Below, piece by piece: positions 18,679 through 26,805 of a stretch of 64,000 bases of DNA. The stretch comes from Deinococcus cellulosilyticus NBRC 106333 = KACC 11606 (lineage in GTDB: Bacteria; Deinococcota; Deinococci; Deinococcales; Deinococcaceae): positions 62,001 to 126,000 of the forward strand of contig NZ_BJXB01000003.1 of NCBI RefSeq assembly GCF_007990775.1. Direction: 5' to 3'. Every line of letters starts with the position of its first letter. Position 1 is the first letter of the stretch. The notes under the pieces were generated by a model. That model was not told the DNA's origin and ran no database searches. It saw only the letters and a program-made list of their open reading frames with translations. The translations under genes and the position numbers were made by a program.

Positions 18679-19449
18679 TCATACGCCAGAAGGCAGAACC
18701 CCCTGCAAGTAATCTTTCACCCTCACCCGGATGGGCATGAAATACAGGTGGCCCCCATGCACCCTGGCCCAATCAATGGCCTGACGCGCAAATTCCCGGT
18801 TCCACTCCAGGGTGGGTTGGAATTCACGGGGAAAGATGGCCCGGTTGCGGGTCTCCCAGTAATTTCTGGAACGCTCCCCCACCACCGAGGTGATGCCCCA
18901 GACGATGGGCAGGTCCCTGCATTCTGAGGCTTCAAACATCTCTGCGAAGACCTCCATCAGGCGCAAATCGAAATAGGGCTGGGTGAAAAACCCCTCAGCA
19001 CCAGCTTCCTGCTTGCGTTCCAGATACTCCAGTTCTCCCCGCAAACTGGAACGGTAAGGGTCCAGAGCGGCATAGACCTTCACCTCGGGCAGCTCACGTT
19101 TAAACTTGCGGATGGCATCAATGCAGGAGGTGGGGTACACTTTGCGGCTCATGTCAGTGGGCGGATCTCCGGTCACCACAATGACCTCTTTCACTCCACT
19201 GACCCTGAGTTTTTCTGCAAAAGGCAGGGGTTTTCTCAAATCCAGGTCAATGGCCCGAAAGTGCGGAATGGGACTGACCCTGGGCAGCTCACCTCTCACC
19301 TGTGTGCAGGCATCCCAGCTTCGGATGGGCATGCGCATCAGGTCAGGAATGTTCACTGCATTCACGGTCGGAAATTCATCCCTGATGAACGCCAGTTCTT
19401 CCTGCAGGTGCTCAGGGCTTCTCGGGACCAGTTCGATGGACATCCACAT
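18679..19449 (-). CDS. Methylenetetrahydrofolate reductase-family protein
   Basis: A 256-residue TIM-barrel protein of the MetF family, shorter than E. coli MetF (296). It has the family segments SIELVPRSPE at the N-terminus, VNIPDLMRMP, VSGVKEVIVVTGDPPTD (the GD motif near the flavin), DPYRSSLRGELEYLERKQEAGAEGFFTQPYFD and VWGITSVV. The usual reaction is FAD-dependent reduction of methylenetetrahydrofolate, but some short homologues differ, so I leave the gene unnamed. Two starts are possible (MWMSIEL at 19449, or MSIEL two codons in); neither has a good Shine-Dalgarno. No methionine-synthesis gene adjoins it. Confidence 0.82.
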   Translation of the reverse strand: MWMSIELVPRSPEHLQEELAFIRDEFPTVNAVNIPDLMRMPIRSWDACTQVRGELPRVSPIPHFRAIDLDLRKPLPFAEKLRVSGVKEVIVVTGDPPTDMSRKVYPTSCIDAIRKFKRELPEVKVYAALDPYRSSLRGELEYLERKQEAGAEGFFTQPYFDLRLMEVFAEMFEASECRDLPIVWGITSVVGERSRNYWETRNRAIFPREFQPTLEWNREFARQAIDWARVHGGHLYFMPIRVRVKDYLQGVLPSGV

Positions 19450-19476
19450 GGGGAACAGTGTACTGGATGGGGGAGA

Positions 19477-19986
19477 TCAGAGCTCAATCCAGTAACGCCT
19501 GATGGGCACAGGATGATGATCAACGGTATAGACCCTGTCGAGAACGCCACCGTTTTTCTCCATCACCCTGCTGCTGGCCAGATTGCTGTCATCGCAGGTG
19601 AGCATGACCCGTTCATACCCTCTGGCCCTTGCGTGTTCAAGAACCTTTTGCAGGGCCAGGGTGCCATATCCTTTGCCCCTGTGATTTCGGGCCACTTCAT
19701 ACCCAATGTGCCCACCAAATTCCTTCAGGAAGTCATTCAGTTCATGCCTGAAGGAAATGCTGCCCACCACCTGCCCCTGATCCACCATCCAGAACAGGGT
19801 CATGGGGACCCGGCCCGGGCGTACTGTTTCTGGGTTCTGTTCGTCTTCCACGCTTTGCAAATAAGCTTCAAAATGCTCACCCATCCAGCTCAGGTCCAGG
19901 TGCTTCAGGAGTCCTTCCTGTTGAATGTCTTCAAGAAAGTTGAGGAATTCATCTTTGTATTCCAGGCAGGGGGCAATCAGGTCCAT
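19477..19986 (-). CDS. GNAT-family N-acetyltransferase
   Basis: A 169-residue GNAT protein. The acetyl-CoA pyrophosphate-binding motif A is seen as IGYEVARNHRGKGYGTLAL, preceded by the VVGSISFRHELND strand and followed by CDDSNLASSRVMEKNGG. The last part (HPVPIRRYWIEL) is typical of YjdJ-like members. It lies 27 nt upstream of the MTHFR-like gene on the same strand and may be co-transcribed. The substrate is unknown. Confidence 0.9.
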   Translation of the reverse strand: MDLIAPCLEYKDEFLNFLEDIQQEGLLKHLDLSWMGEHFEAYLQSVEDEQNPETVRPGRVPMTLFWMVDQGQVVGSISFRHELNDFLKEFGGHIGYEVARNHRGKGYGTLALQKVLEHARARGYERVMLTCDDSNLASSRVMEKNGGVLDRVYTVDHHPVPIRRYWIEL

Positions 19987-19989
19987 AGG

Positions 19990-20065
19990 GTTTCATGGTA
20001 CCGGGTTCGGAGGGCGAGGGCGAGGCATGCCTCGCCCTCGCCCTCCGAACCCAGTACCATGAAAC
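19990..20065. repeat. 76-bp near-perfect palindrome
   Basis: Two 38-bp arms meet at the centre of GCATGC (20025-20030) with a single mismatched pair (20002 with 20053). The inner arms contain GGGCGA repeats. It lies between the carB terminator and the GNAT gene, and can form a long hairpin or cruciform. Confidence 0.9.
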
Positions 20066-20067
20066 GC

Positions 20068-20092
20068 AAAAAGGGCGCAGCACGCTGCGCCC
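20068..20092 (-). terminator. carB: carB intrinsic terminator
   Basis: The stem GGGCGCAG / CTGCGCCC with a 4-nt loop is followed on the minus strand by TTTTT, 75 nt beyond the carB stop codon. Confidence 0.85.
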
Positions 20093-20103
20093 CTACAAGG
20101 TTT

Positions 20104-20148
20104 GTTTTAAGTTTTAAGTCTTCTGCTTTCTGCCTTCAGCCTTCTGCA
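20104..20148. repeat. Heptamer-repeat element 2
   Basis: Two copies of GTTTTAA (20104-20117), then four 7-bp units TTCTGCT, TTCTGCC, TTCAGCC, TTCTGCA (20121-20148). It lies immediately after carB, upstream of the carB terminator. Confidence 0.65.
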
Positions 20149-20166
20149 ATTGGCCATCATGCCAAT

Positions 20167-23100
20167 TTACGCCAGCCACTCCTGCAAACTCTTCACAGAA
20201 GGAGCCTCATCCTGAACAGCAGCCAGAGCTTTTGCGGTCCAGATGGCGGCCTCTCTGGTGGTCACGATGGGGACGCCGCGCTCCAGGCAGGTGCGCAGGT
20301 ACTGGCTTCCGGTGGTGTCGATCAGCAGGCGGGGCAGTTCTTTACCGGGTCGGGTGCCCACAGCGTATCCGGCGTCCTGCAGCATCTTGCACACATCGTC
20401 CAGATCTTTGCCGATCACGGTGACGGTGCCCTCTCCGGGGAGCAGGCTCTTGACGCCAAGCTGGGCACGGTAGAACGCCTTGTAAGGATCGGCGTCGATG
20501 CCCATGCTTTCCCCGGTGGATTTCATTTCGGGGCCCAGAATGGGGAGCACGTTCTTGAATTTCAGGAAGGGCAGGTGCACTTCTTTCACGCTGTACATTT
20601 TGGGAGTGGGGGTTTCCAGGAAGTTCAGGTCTTCCAGGGTCTTGCCCACCCCGATCAGGGCAGCATATTTCGCCAGAGGATGCCCGATGGCCTTGCTGAC
20701 GAAGGGCACAGTGCGAGAAGCGCGGGGGTTGGCTTCCAGAATGTAGGCCACACCGTCTTTGATGGCGTACTGCACGTTCATCAGGCCTTTCACGCCGAGT
20801 TCCAGCGCGAGGCGTTCAGTGGTGGCTTTGACGGTTTGCAGCATTTCATCAGAGAGGTGGACGGGGGGCAGAATGCAGGCAGAGTCGCCAGAGTGAATCC
20901 CTGCAGCCTCGATGTGCTCCATGATGCCAGCGACAACGGCACGTTTGCCGTCGCAGAGGGTGTCCACGTCGAGCTCCAGAGCACCTTCCAGGAACTGGTC
21001 GAGCAGGATGGAGGGTTTGCCTTCCACTTCTGCGTAGACCTCTTCCAGGTAGGTTTTCAGTTCATCCATGCTGCGCACGGTGCGCATGGCGCGGCCCCCG
21101 AGCACGTAGGAAGGACGGACCATCAGGGGGAAACCCAGTTTTTCGGCGTGCTGGTAGGCTTCTTCTGCGTCCTGGGCAACGAGGCCCTTGGGCTGGGGAA
21201 TGCCCAGTTTTTCGCAGAGGTCATTGAAGCTCTTGCGGTCCTCGGCCTGGTGGATGGTCTCAGGGCTGGTCCCGATGATGGGTGCTCCTGCAGCAGCCAG
21301 TTTTCCAGCCAGTTTGAGGGGGGTCTGGCCGCCGAGTTGCACGATCACGCCCACGGGTTTTTCGTGGTCGATGATGTTCATCACGTCTTCAAAGGTGAGG
21401 GGTTCAAAGTATAGACGGTCTGCAGTGTCGTAGTCGGTGGAGACCGTTTCGGGGTTGGAGTTGACCATGATGGTCTCGTAACCCGCTTCCTGCAAAGCCC
21501 ACACAGCGTGTACAGTGGCATAATCGAACTCCACACCCTGTCCGATGCGGTTGGGGCCGGAACCCAGAATCACGATCTTGGGTTTGTCGGTGGGGGTGAC
21601 CTCATCTTCCCACTCGTAGGTGCTGTAGTGGTAAGGGGTGAAGGCCTCGAATTCGGCACCGCAGGTGTCCACGGTCTTGTAAACCGGGGTGGCCTTGGCC
21701 TTCTTGCGGAGTTCACGCACTTCAAGCTCGGTCAGACCGACAATTTCGCCGATTCTGGCGTCGCTGAAGCCCAGACGCTTGATTTCGCGCCAGTACTCGT
21801 ATTTCCACTCTTTGATGTCGCCGAGTTCCAGGATTTCTTTTTCGGCGTCCAGGATCTCTTTGACCTGGCACAGGAACCAGTGGTCGATGAAGGTGATCTT
21901 GTGGAGTTCCTCCAGAGACATGCCGCGGCGCACCAGTTCCAGCAGAGCACCAATGCGTTTGGGGTTGGGGTAGAGCATGCTGCGCAGGTTCTCATCGCTG
22001 CGCTCGGCAAAGTCTGCACGCAGGTCCCCTTCCAGAGAGCGGATGGCTTTCTGCAGGGACTCCTTGAAGGTGCGGCCAATGGCCATCACTTCGCCCACGG
22101 AGCGCATCTGGGTGCCCAGACCGTCGTGGGTGCTGGGGAATTTCTCGAAGGCAAACCTGGGGATCTTGGTCACCACGTAGTCGATGGTGGGCTCGAAGGC
22201 TGCAGGGGTGACGCGGGTGATGTCGTTGGGAAGCTCGTCCAGGTGGTAACCCACGGCCAGCAGTGCAGCAATCTTGGCGATGGGGAACCCGGTGGCCTTG
22301 GAGGCCAGGGCGGAGGAGCGGCTCACGCGGGGGTTCATCTCGATGACGATCACGCGCCCATTTTTGGGGTTCACGGCGAACTGGATGTTGCTTCCGCCGG
22401 TCTCCACGCCGATTTCCCGGATGATGGCCAGTGACTGGTCGCGCAGACGCTGGTATTCCATGTCGGAGAGGGTCTGCGCGGGGGCCACGGTGATGGAGTC
22501 TCCGGTGTGCACGCCCATGGGGTCGAAGTTTTCGATGCTGGTGATGATCACCACGGTGTCGTTGGTGTCGCGCATCACTTCGAGCTCGTATTCTTTCCAG
22601 CCCAGGATGGATTCTTCGAGCAGCACGCTGGTCACCGGAGAGTCGCGCAGACCCTGCTCGGTGATCTGCAGGAATTCCTCGTAAGTGTGGGCAATGCCGC
22701 CCCCGGTGCCCCCGAGGGTGAAGGAGGGACGGATCACCACAGGGAGCCCCAGTTCCTTCTGGAACTCTTTGGCCTCTTCGAGGGTGTGCACCATCTTGCC
22801 TTTTGCAGTCTCCACGCCAATTTTCTTCATGGCAGCCTGGAACAGTTCGCGGTCCTCGCCTTTTTTGATGGCCTCGGGACCCGCACCAATCAGTTTGACC
22901 CCGTATTCCTCAAGGGCCCCGTCTTCGTGCAGTTCCATGGCCAGGTTCAGAGCAGTCTGGCCCCCGAGGGTGGGCAAGATGGCATCAGGACGCTCCTTGG
23001 CAATGACGGCTTTCACGTAATCCTTGGTCAGGGGTTCGATGTAGGTCTGGTCTGCCAGTTCCGGGTCGGTCATGATGGTGGCCGGATTGGAATTGATCAG

Positions 23101-23235
23101 GATCACGTCGTAACCGGCTTTTTTCAGGGCCTTGAGGGCCTGGGTGCCGGAATAATCAAACTCGGCAGCTTGCCCGATCTGAATGGGTCCACTGCCGAGA
23201 ATCAGAATTTTCTTGAGGTCGGTCCGTGCAGGCAT
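20167..23235 (-). CDS. carB: Carbamoyl-phosphate synthase large subunit
   Basis: A 1022-residue CarB. It makes carbamoyl phosphate from bicarbonate, two ATP and ammonia supplied by CarA, feeding arginine and pyrimidine synthesis. Both ATP-grasp halves are visible: GSGPIQIGQAAEFDYSG and SFTLGGTGGGIA in the N-terminal half, GSGPNRIGQGVEFDYATVH and SYVLGGRAMRTV in the C-terminal half. An MGS-like allosteric domain forms the last 130 residues. ATG 23235 is chosen because AAGGAG lies 4 nt upstream. It is divergent from argG, and its partner carA lies 7 kb away on the other strand. An extended -10 (TGCTATCCT on the minus strand) lies near 23350-23358. Confidence 0.98.
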   Translation of the reverse strand: MPARTDLKKILILGSGPIQIGQAAEFDYSGTQALKALKKAGYDVILINSNPATIMTDPELADQTYIEPLTKDYVKAVIAKERPDAILPTLGGQTALNLAMELHEDGALEEYGVKLIGAGPEAIKKGEDRELFQAAMKKIGVETAKGKMVHTLEEAKEFQKELGLPVVIRPSFTLGGTGGGIAHTYEEFLQITEQGLRDSPVTSVLLEESILGWKEYELEVMRDTNDTVVIITSIENFDPMGVHTGDSITVAPAQTLSDMEYQRLRDQSLAIIREIGVETGGSNIQFAVNPKNGRVIVIEMNPRVSRSSALASKATGFPIAKIAALLAVGYHLDELPNDITRVTPAAFEPTIDYVVTKIPRFAFEKFPSTHDGLGTQMRSVGEVMAIGRTFKESLQKAIRSLEGDLRADFAERSDENLRSMLYPNPKRIGALLELVRRGMSLEELHKITFIDHWFLCQVKEILDAEKEILELGDIKEWKYEYWREIKRLGFSDARIGEIVGLTELEVRELRKKAKATPVYKTVDTCGAEFEAFTPYHYSTYEWEDEVTPTDKPKIVILGSGPNRIGQGVEFDYATVHAVWALQEAGYETIMVNSNPETVSTDYDTADRLYFEPLTFEDVMNIIDHEKPVGVIVQLGGQTPLKLAGKLAAAGAPIIGTSPETIHQAEDRKSFNDLCEKLGIPQPKGLVAQDAEEAYQHAEKLGFPLMVRPSYVLGGRAMRTVRSMDELKTYLEEVYAEVEGKPSILLDQFLEGALELDVDTLCDGKRAVVAGIMEHIEAAGIHSGDSACILPPVHLSDEMLQTVKATTERLALELGVKGLMNVQYAIKDGVAYILEANPRASRTVPFVSKAIGHPLAKYAALIGVGKTLEDLNFLETPTPKMYSVKEVHLPFLKFKNVLPILGPEMKSTGESMGIDADPYKAFYRAQLGVKSLLPGEGTVTVIGKDLDDVCKMLQDAGYAVGTRPGKELPRLLIDTTGSQYLRTCLERGVPIVTTREAAIWTAKALAAVQDEAPSVKSLQEWLA

Positions 23236-23640
23236 AACACTCCTTTGTGGGTCACGCTGCATTCAGCAGCAGGGAAACGGGTCAGGGGTCGGGATGGTCT
23301 CGCTCATGTGGGCAGATGAATCGATCTGCCTGCATTCCAACCGTAAAGGATAGCATGAGTGGGTCGGGTCTTTGCAACACATCTATGCAATGGGTTAATA
23401 AATTTATGCACAAATCATCGTCGAAGATTCACAGTATTTTCCTTTGCAGAGCAGGTCTCTCCCTTAAGGTTTTTAAGGCTGGAGCATAAAAATGCCTCAG
23501 TGTGGGTCTATGAGATGCAGCTTTTTGCTGTCTGTGCTGCCAGAAACCCATTGTTGGGTATGCAGCAAGAAAATGCGTATTCGCTGTATATACACGGATA
23601 CTGATGGTGGCCTGGGAGAGAGGATATGTCTTTTCTGACT
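23236..23640. other. carB promoter region and A/T-rich boxes
   Basis: No gene is seen here. On the minus strand an extended -10 TGCTATCCT (about 23350-23358) fits a carB promoter, with hairpin GGCAGAT / ATCTGCC (23311-23330) in the leader. Boxes with the core ATAAAAAT or a similar A/T-rich core occur at 23486-23493 (within the near-palindrome GCATAAAAATGC) and near 23397-23407; these vaguely recall ArgR/AhrC operators, but half-site matches are partial. Confidence 0.35.
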
Positions 23641-23724
23641 GCCGAGGGCCGAGGGCCGAGAGCTAAAAAAGCTTTAGCTGAAGCCCTGTTTTCCCCTCGG
23701 CCCTCGGCTCTGGGCTCTCGGCAG
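23641..23724. repeat. Heptamer-repeat element 3 (inverted arrays)
   Basis: Left array GCCGAGG, GCCGAGG, GCCGAGA (23641-23661) and right array CCTCGGC, CCTCGGC, TCTGGGC, TCTCGGC (23695-23722) are inverted with respect to each other around a 33-bp core. It lies in the carB-argG intergenic region. Confidence 0.75.
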
Positions 23725-23750
23725 CTTCACTTTACTGTGCAGGTCTGCTC

Positions 23751-23805
23751 TCAGCATATGCTGAATAATCCATTGACACCTCCGCATAAAAATGTTAATC
23801 TCTGT
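23751..23805 (+). promoter_or_regulatory. argG leader promoter with upstream palindrome
   Basis: TTGACA (23773-23778) and a -10 at 23794-23801 (GTTAAT, TTAATC or TAATCT, spacers 15-17 bp) end 4-6 nt before the leader-peptide ATG, so that ORF would be leaderless. A perfect 14-bp palindrome TCAGCATATGCTGA (23751-23764) lies 8 bp upstream of the -35, and GCATAAAAATG sits in the spacer. Confidence 0.6.
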
Positions 23806-23865
23806 ATGAATATACGCTTCAGGCGTGTTCCCCCAACCATGACGAACAGACTGCCACGACGTTAA
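23806..23865 (+). CDS. Arginine-rich leader peptide of argG
   Basis: A 19-codon ORF, MNIRFRRVPPTMTNRLPRR, in which 6 of 19 residues are Arg, encoded by CGC, AGG, CGT, AGA, CGA and CGT. It begins 4-6 nt after a promoter -10 and ends inside the 5' arm of a terminator hairpin located between it and argG. Amino-acid-rich leader peptides of this kind act as sensors of charged tRNA in attenuation. It is too short to be judged by homology; the evidence is composition, position and overlap with the terminator. Confidence 0.65.
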   Translation: MNIRFRRVPPTMTNRLPRR

Positions 23866-23923
23866 GACCACCCGACACACCCGAGATTTAAAGGTGTTAT
23901 GGTCTTCTACGTCGGGGCTTTTT
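23853..23923 (+). terminator. Attenuator hairpin upstream of argG
   Basis: The arms GCC-A-CGACGT-T-AAGACCA (23853-23870) and TGGTCTT-CT-ACGTCG-G-GGC (23900-23918) pair over 16 bp, with an inner ACACC/GGTGT helix (23877-23881 with 23893-23897), and are followed at once by TTTTT (23919-23923). The 5' arm includes the last four codons and stop of the leader peptide. An alternative helix CCCGAC (23871-23876) with GTCGGG (23911-23916) is mutually exclusive with it. argG starts 33 nt after the U-tract. Confidence 0.7.
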
Positions 23924-23956
23924 CTGTCCCCATATGCCTTCTAGAGGAGATGCATC

Positions 23957-25162
23957 ATGACCAAAGAGAAAATCGTACTGGCATACAGCGGAGGACTGGA
24001 CACCTCCATCATTCTCAAATGGCTGCAGGTTGAACGCAATTACGACGTGATTGCCTTCACCGCTGACCTCGGACAGGGCGATGAAGTGGAACAGGCCCGC
24101 GTGAAAGCCCTCAACACTGGCGCTGTGAATGCCTACGCCCTGGACCTCAAAGAGGAATTCGTCAAGGATTTCGTGTTCCCCATGATGCGCTCCAGTGCCC
24201 TTTATGAAGGCTACTACCTGCTCGGGACCAGCATTGCCCGTCCCCTGATTGCCAAGTACATGGTCGAGATCGCTGAAAAAGAAGGTGCAGTGGCCGTTTC
24301 CCACGGAGCCACCGGAAAAGGCAACGATCAGGTGCGTTTCGAACTGACCGCCTTCGCCCTCAAGCCTGACATCAGAACCGTGGCCCCCTGGCGTGAATGG
24401 GACTTCAAAGGCCGTGCAGACCTTGAAGCTTTTGCCCACGAGCACAACATTCCAGTGCCCACCACCAAGAAGGACCCCTGGAGCATGGACGCCAACATGC
24501 TGCACATCTCCTACGAGGGTGGCATCCTGGAAGACCCCTGGAACGAGCCCCCAAGCCACATGTTCAAACTGACCGTGAATCCCGAAGAGGCCCCGGACAC
24601 CCCTGAATACGTGGAAATTGAATTCGTTGCCGGTGATCCTGTCGCCATCAATGGTGAAAAACTCTCTCCTGCACAGCTGCTGGAAAAAGCCAACAAGATC
24701 GCCGGAGCGCACGGTGTGGGTCGTGTGGACCTTGTGGAGAACCGCTTTGTGGGCATGAAGTCCCGTGGCGTGTATGAAACCCCCGGTGGAACCCTGCTGT
24801 ACCATGCCCGCCGTGCTGTGGAGTCCCTGGCCCTGGACCGCGAAGTGCTGCACCAGCGCGATCAGCTTGCCCCCAAATACGCCGAGCTGATTTACAACGG
24901 CTTCTGGTTTGCCCCTGAGCGTGAAGCCCTGCAGGTGTACTTCGACCACGTGGCCCAGCGTGTGACCGGAACCGCCCGCATCAAGCTGTACAAAGGCAGT
25001 GCCACTGTGGCTGGTCGCAAATCCCCCTACAGCCTCTATGACAAGGAACTGGTCACTTTCGAGGCCGACAGCGTGTACAACCAGGCTGACGCTGCTGCAT
25101 TCATCAAATTGAATGCCCTGCGTCTGCGTGTGCTGAACCGGGCGAACAGCAAGGTGGAATGA
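23957..25162 (+). CDS. argG: Argininosuccinate synthase
   Basis: ArgG condenses citrulline and aspartate using ATP to form argininosuccinate, the penultimate step of arginine synthesis. The protein has 401 residues, the normal length for the short bacterial form, and begins KIVLAYSGGLDTSIILKWL, the PP-loop (SGGLDTS). HGATGKGNDQVRFE and the citrulline-binding segments follow. A strong Shine-Dalgarno (AGAGGAGA) precedes ATG 23957. It lies behind an arginine-rich leader peptide and terminator hairpin, and is followed by its own terminator. argH is 1.6 kb downstream with GNAT genes between. Confidence 0.98.
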   Translation: MTKEKIVLAYSGGLDTSIILKWLQVERNYDVIAFTADLGQGDEVEQARVKALNTGAVNAYALDLKEEFVKDFVFPMMRSSALYEGYYLLGTSIARPLIAKYMVEIAEKEGAVAVSHGATGKGNDQVRFELTAFALKPDIRTVAPWREWDFKGRADLEAFAHEHNIPVPTTKKDPWSMDANMLHISYEGGILEDPWNEPPSHMFKLTVNPEEAPDTPEYVEIEFVAGDPVAINGEKLSPAQLLEKANKIAGAHGVGRVDLVENRFVGMKSRGVYETPGGTLLYHARRAVESLALDREVLHQRDQLAPKYAELIYNGFWFAPEREALQVYFDHVAQRVTGTARIKLYKGSATVAGRKSPYSLYDKELVTFEADSVYNQADAAAFIKLNALRLRVLNRANSKVE

Positions 25163-25239
25163 CCCCTGGGGGCGAGGCCTGCCTGTCTTGTGCTCTACGA
25201 GCGACCGATTCCTGGTCCCTCAGCACGCCCGCCCCCACA

Positions 25240-25270
25240 ATTCCCCCCCCTGACAAGGGGGGAATCTTTT
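25240..25270 (+). terminator. argG: argG intrinsic terminator
   Basis: The 9-bp stem ATTCCCCCC / GGGGGGAAT is followed by CTTTT, 78 nt beyond the argG stop codon. The intervening DNA has an imperfect GGGGGCG...CGCCCCC inverted repeat. A further hairpin (GTGCCAGGA / TCCTGGCAC, 25323-25343) precedes the next gene. Confidence 0.8.
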
Positions 25271-25369
25271 CCCTCGCTCCGCTTTCCCTCCCGGGTAAAA
25301 TGGTGAAAACCCCTTAGCTGCTGTGCCAGGACGTTCCTGGCACCTCCCAGGGAATGAAGAGGACCCACC

Positions 25370-26320
25370 ATGAAATCACTCCAACCTGCCACACGTGAAG
25401 ATGCTGAACTGATTGTTTCTCTGGTGCACCGGGCCTGGAAGGACACCATCGATCCCCGGTCCAGCGGTCACCGCATGACTGCGCCCGAAGTGCTGGAGAT
25501 TTTTGATGATGGGGGCGGGGGCTTTCTGGTTTCCCGGGACGACACTGTGGTGGGATGCATCTGCTACAGGCCCAATGGCAAGACGCTGGAACTCTCCAAA
25601 CTGGCTGTTTTGCCTGAAGCCCGCAAACAGGGGTTTTCCATCATGCTGGTGCAGGCTGTTGAGGATTACGCCCGTCAGCACAACTTCAAACGCATTCTGC
25701 TTGCGGTGAGCCAGTACAACCTCTCGGTGATTCCGCTGTACGAGAAACTGGGTTACACCATCAACGAGAACGAGGTGTATGAGCATTCCCATCCGGGCAG
25801 TCCCACTCCGGTGGTGATGACCCGCAAGTTGCAGACCCGCAAGGATTACCGCCTGAGGGCCGCAACGCTGGAAGATGCCCCCACCATTGCCTCTCTGGTG
25901 CGTGCCGCCTGGAGAAACACCATCGACGAGCGGTCCAGTGGTCATCGCCTCACCCCCGAGGCGGTGCAGGAAAACCTGAAGTGTGGGGGCGGATTCATCA
26001 TGGAAGAGCACTTCAACTATGGGGAAACCCGCCCTGTGGGCTGTGTGTGCTTTGTGCCTGATGGAGACACCATTGACCTGATGAAACTGGCTGTTTTAAA
26101 CGACACCAGAGGATACGGTCTGGCCAAACGTCTGGTGCTGGCGGTGGAAGAACATGCAGTCAAAGAAGGATTCAAAAAAGTCCTGCTGGCTGTGAGCACG
26201 TACAATCTCTCGGTGATTCCCTTTTACGAGAGGCTTGGGTACAGCATCGATGAGGAGGCTGTATATAAGCACCCCAGTGCCTCCGTGCCCGGTCCAAAGG
26301 TGATGGTGAAGAGCCTGTGA
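25370..26320 (+). CDS. Tandem two-domain GNAT acetyltransferase
   Basis: This 316-residue protein is two GNAT domains fused in tandem (about residues 1-155 and 160-316), clearly an internal duplication: both begin with RAATLED or QPATRED, share IDxRSSGHR, and contain VLLAVSxYNLSVIPxYExLGY. Each repeat retains motif A (EARKQGFSIMLV, and DTRGYGLAKRLV). The substrate is unknown; its position between argG and argH hints at an amino-acid-related role but does not prove it. Its stop codon overlaps the GTG start of the next GNAT gene (GTGA), so the two are translationally coupled. Confidence 0.88.
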   Translation: MKSLQPATREDAELIVSLVHRAWKDTIDPRSSGHRMTAPEVLEIFDDGGGGFLVSRDDTVVGCICYRPNGKTLELSKLAVLPEARKQGFSIMLVQAVEDYARQHNFKRILLAVSQYNLSVIPLYEKLGYTINENEVYEHSHPGSPTPVVMTRKLQTRKDYRLRAATLEDAPTIASLVRAAWRNTIDERSSGHRLTPEAVQENLKCGGGFIMEEHFNYGETRPVGCVCFVPDGDTIDLMKLAVLNDTRGYGLAKRLVLAVEEHAVKEGFKKVLLAVSTYNLSVIPFYERLGYSIDEEAVYKHPSASVPGPKVMVKSL

Positions 26321-26793
26321 CCGACCCTTTTCCATACACCTTCCGTCTGGCCAACATGAACGATCTTGAAACGCTGGCAACCCACCGTTATGAGATGTTT
26401 TCAGACATGGGCCTGAAAGAAAAGGTGGATCTGGAGGCCATGCGGGAGGCTTTTGTCCCCTGGGTGAAGGCCCAGATGCAAGCAGAAACATACCTGACGT
26501 TCTTTGCTCAAAAAGAGGGTCAGGTGGTGGCCGGGGCCGCCCTGATGCTGGTCAACTGGCCTCCAGGTCATCTGGACGCGAACCCCATGCGGGGCTACCT
26601 CTTGAATGTGTACACCCAGCCTGAGAACCGCAAAAAAGGACTGGCCCGCCTGCTGGTTGAGCAGGTGATCGACGAGTGCCGACGAAGAAAGATCAGGGCA
26701 TTGTCCTTGCATGCCAGTGAATACGGCAGACCCCTGTACGAGAAGCTGGGATTCCAGAACACCAACGAAATGCGAATTCAACTCGGAGACTGA
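26317..26793 (+). CDS. GNAT-family N-acetyltransferase
   Basis: A 158-residue single GNAT domain starting at GTG, which overlaps the preceding stop by four bases. Motif A appears as LLNVYTQPENRKKGLARLLVEQVIDEC and the C-terminus as SLHASEYGRPLYEKLGFQNTNEM, typical of the family. It is followed 12 nt later by argH, whose Shine-Dalgarno GAGGAG lies just past this stop codon, so the group is a transcriptional unit. Substrate unknown. Confidence 0.88.
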   Translation: MTDPFPYTFRLANMNDLETLATHRYEMFSDMGLKEKVDLEAMREAFVPWVKAQMQAETYLTFFAQKEGQVVAGAALMLVNWPPGHLDANPMRGYLLNVYTQPENRKKGLARLLVEQVIDECRRRKIRALSLHASEYGRPLYEKLGFQNTNEMRIQLGD

Positions 26794-26805
26794 GGAGATC
26801 AAGAA

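Noticed and set aside
23380..23500. ArgR/AhrC operators upstream of carB and argG
   Set aside because: Only the central ATAAAAAT or a related A/T core matches; flanking half-sites differ, so they are mentioned only as A/T-rich boxes.
23247..23604. Short plus-strand ORFs in the carB-argG gap
   Set aside because: They overlap the carB promoter and leader, have no Shine-Dalgarno and biased residues typical of non-coding DNA.
25166..25360. GC-rich inverted repeats after argG as a CRISPR or IS remnant
   Set aside because: No repeated spacer structure or transposase; best read as terminator hairpins.
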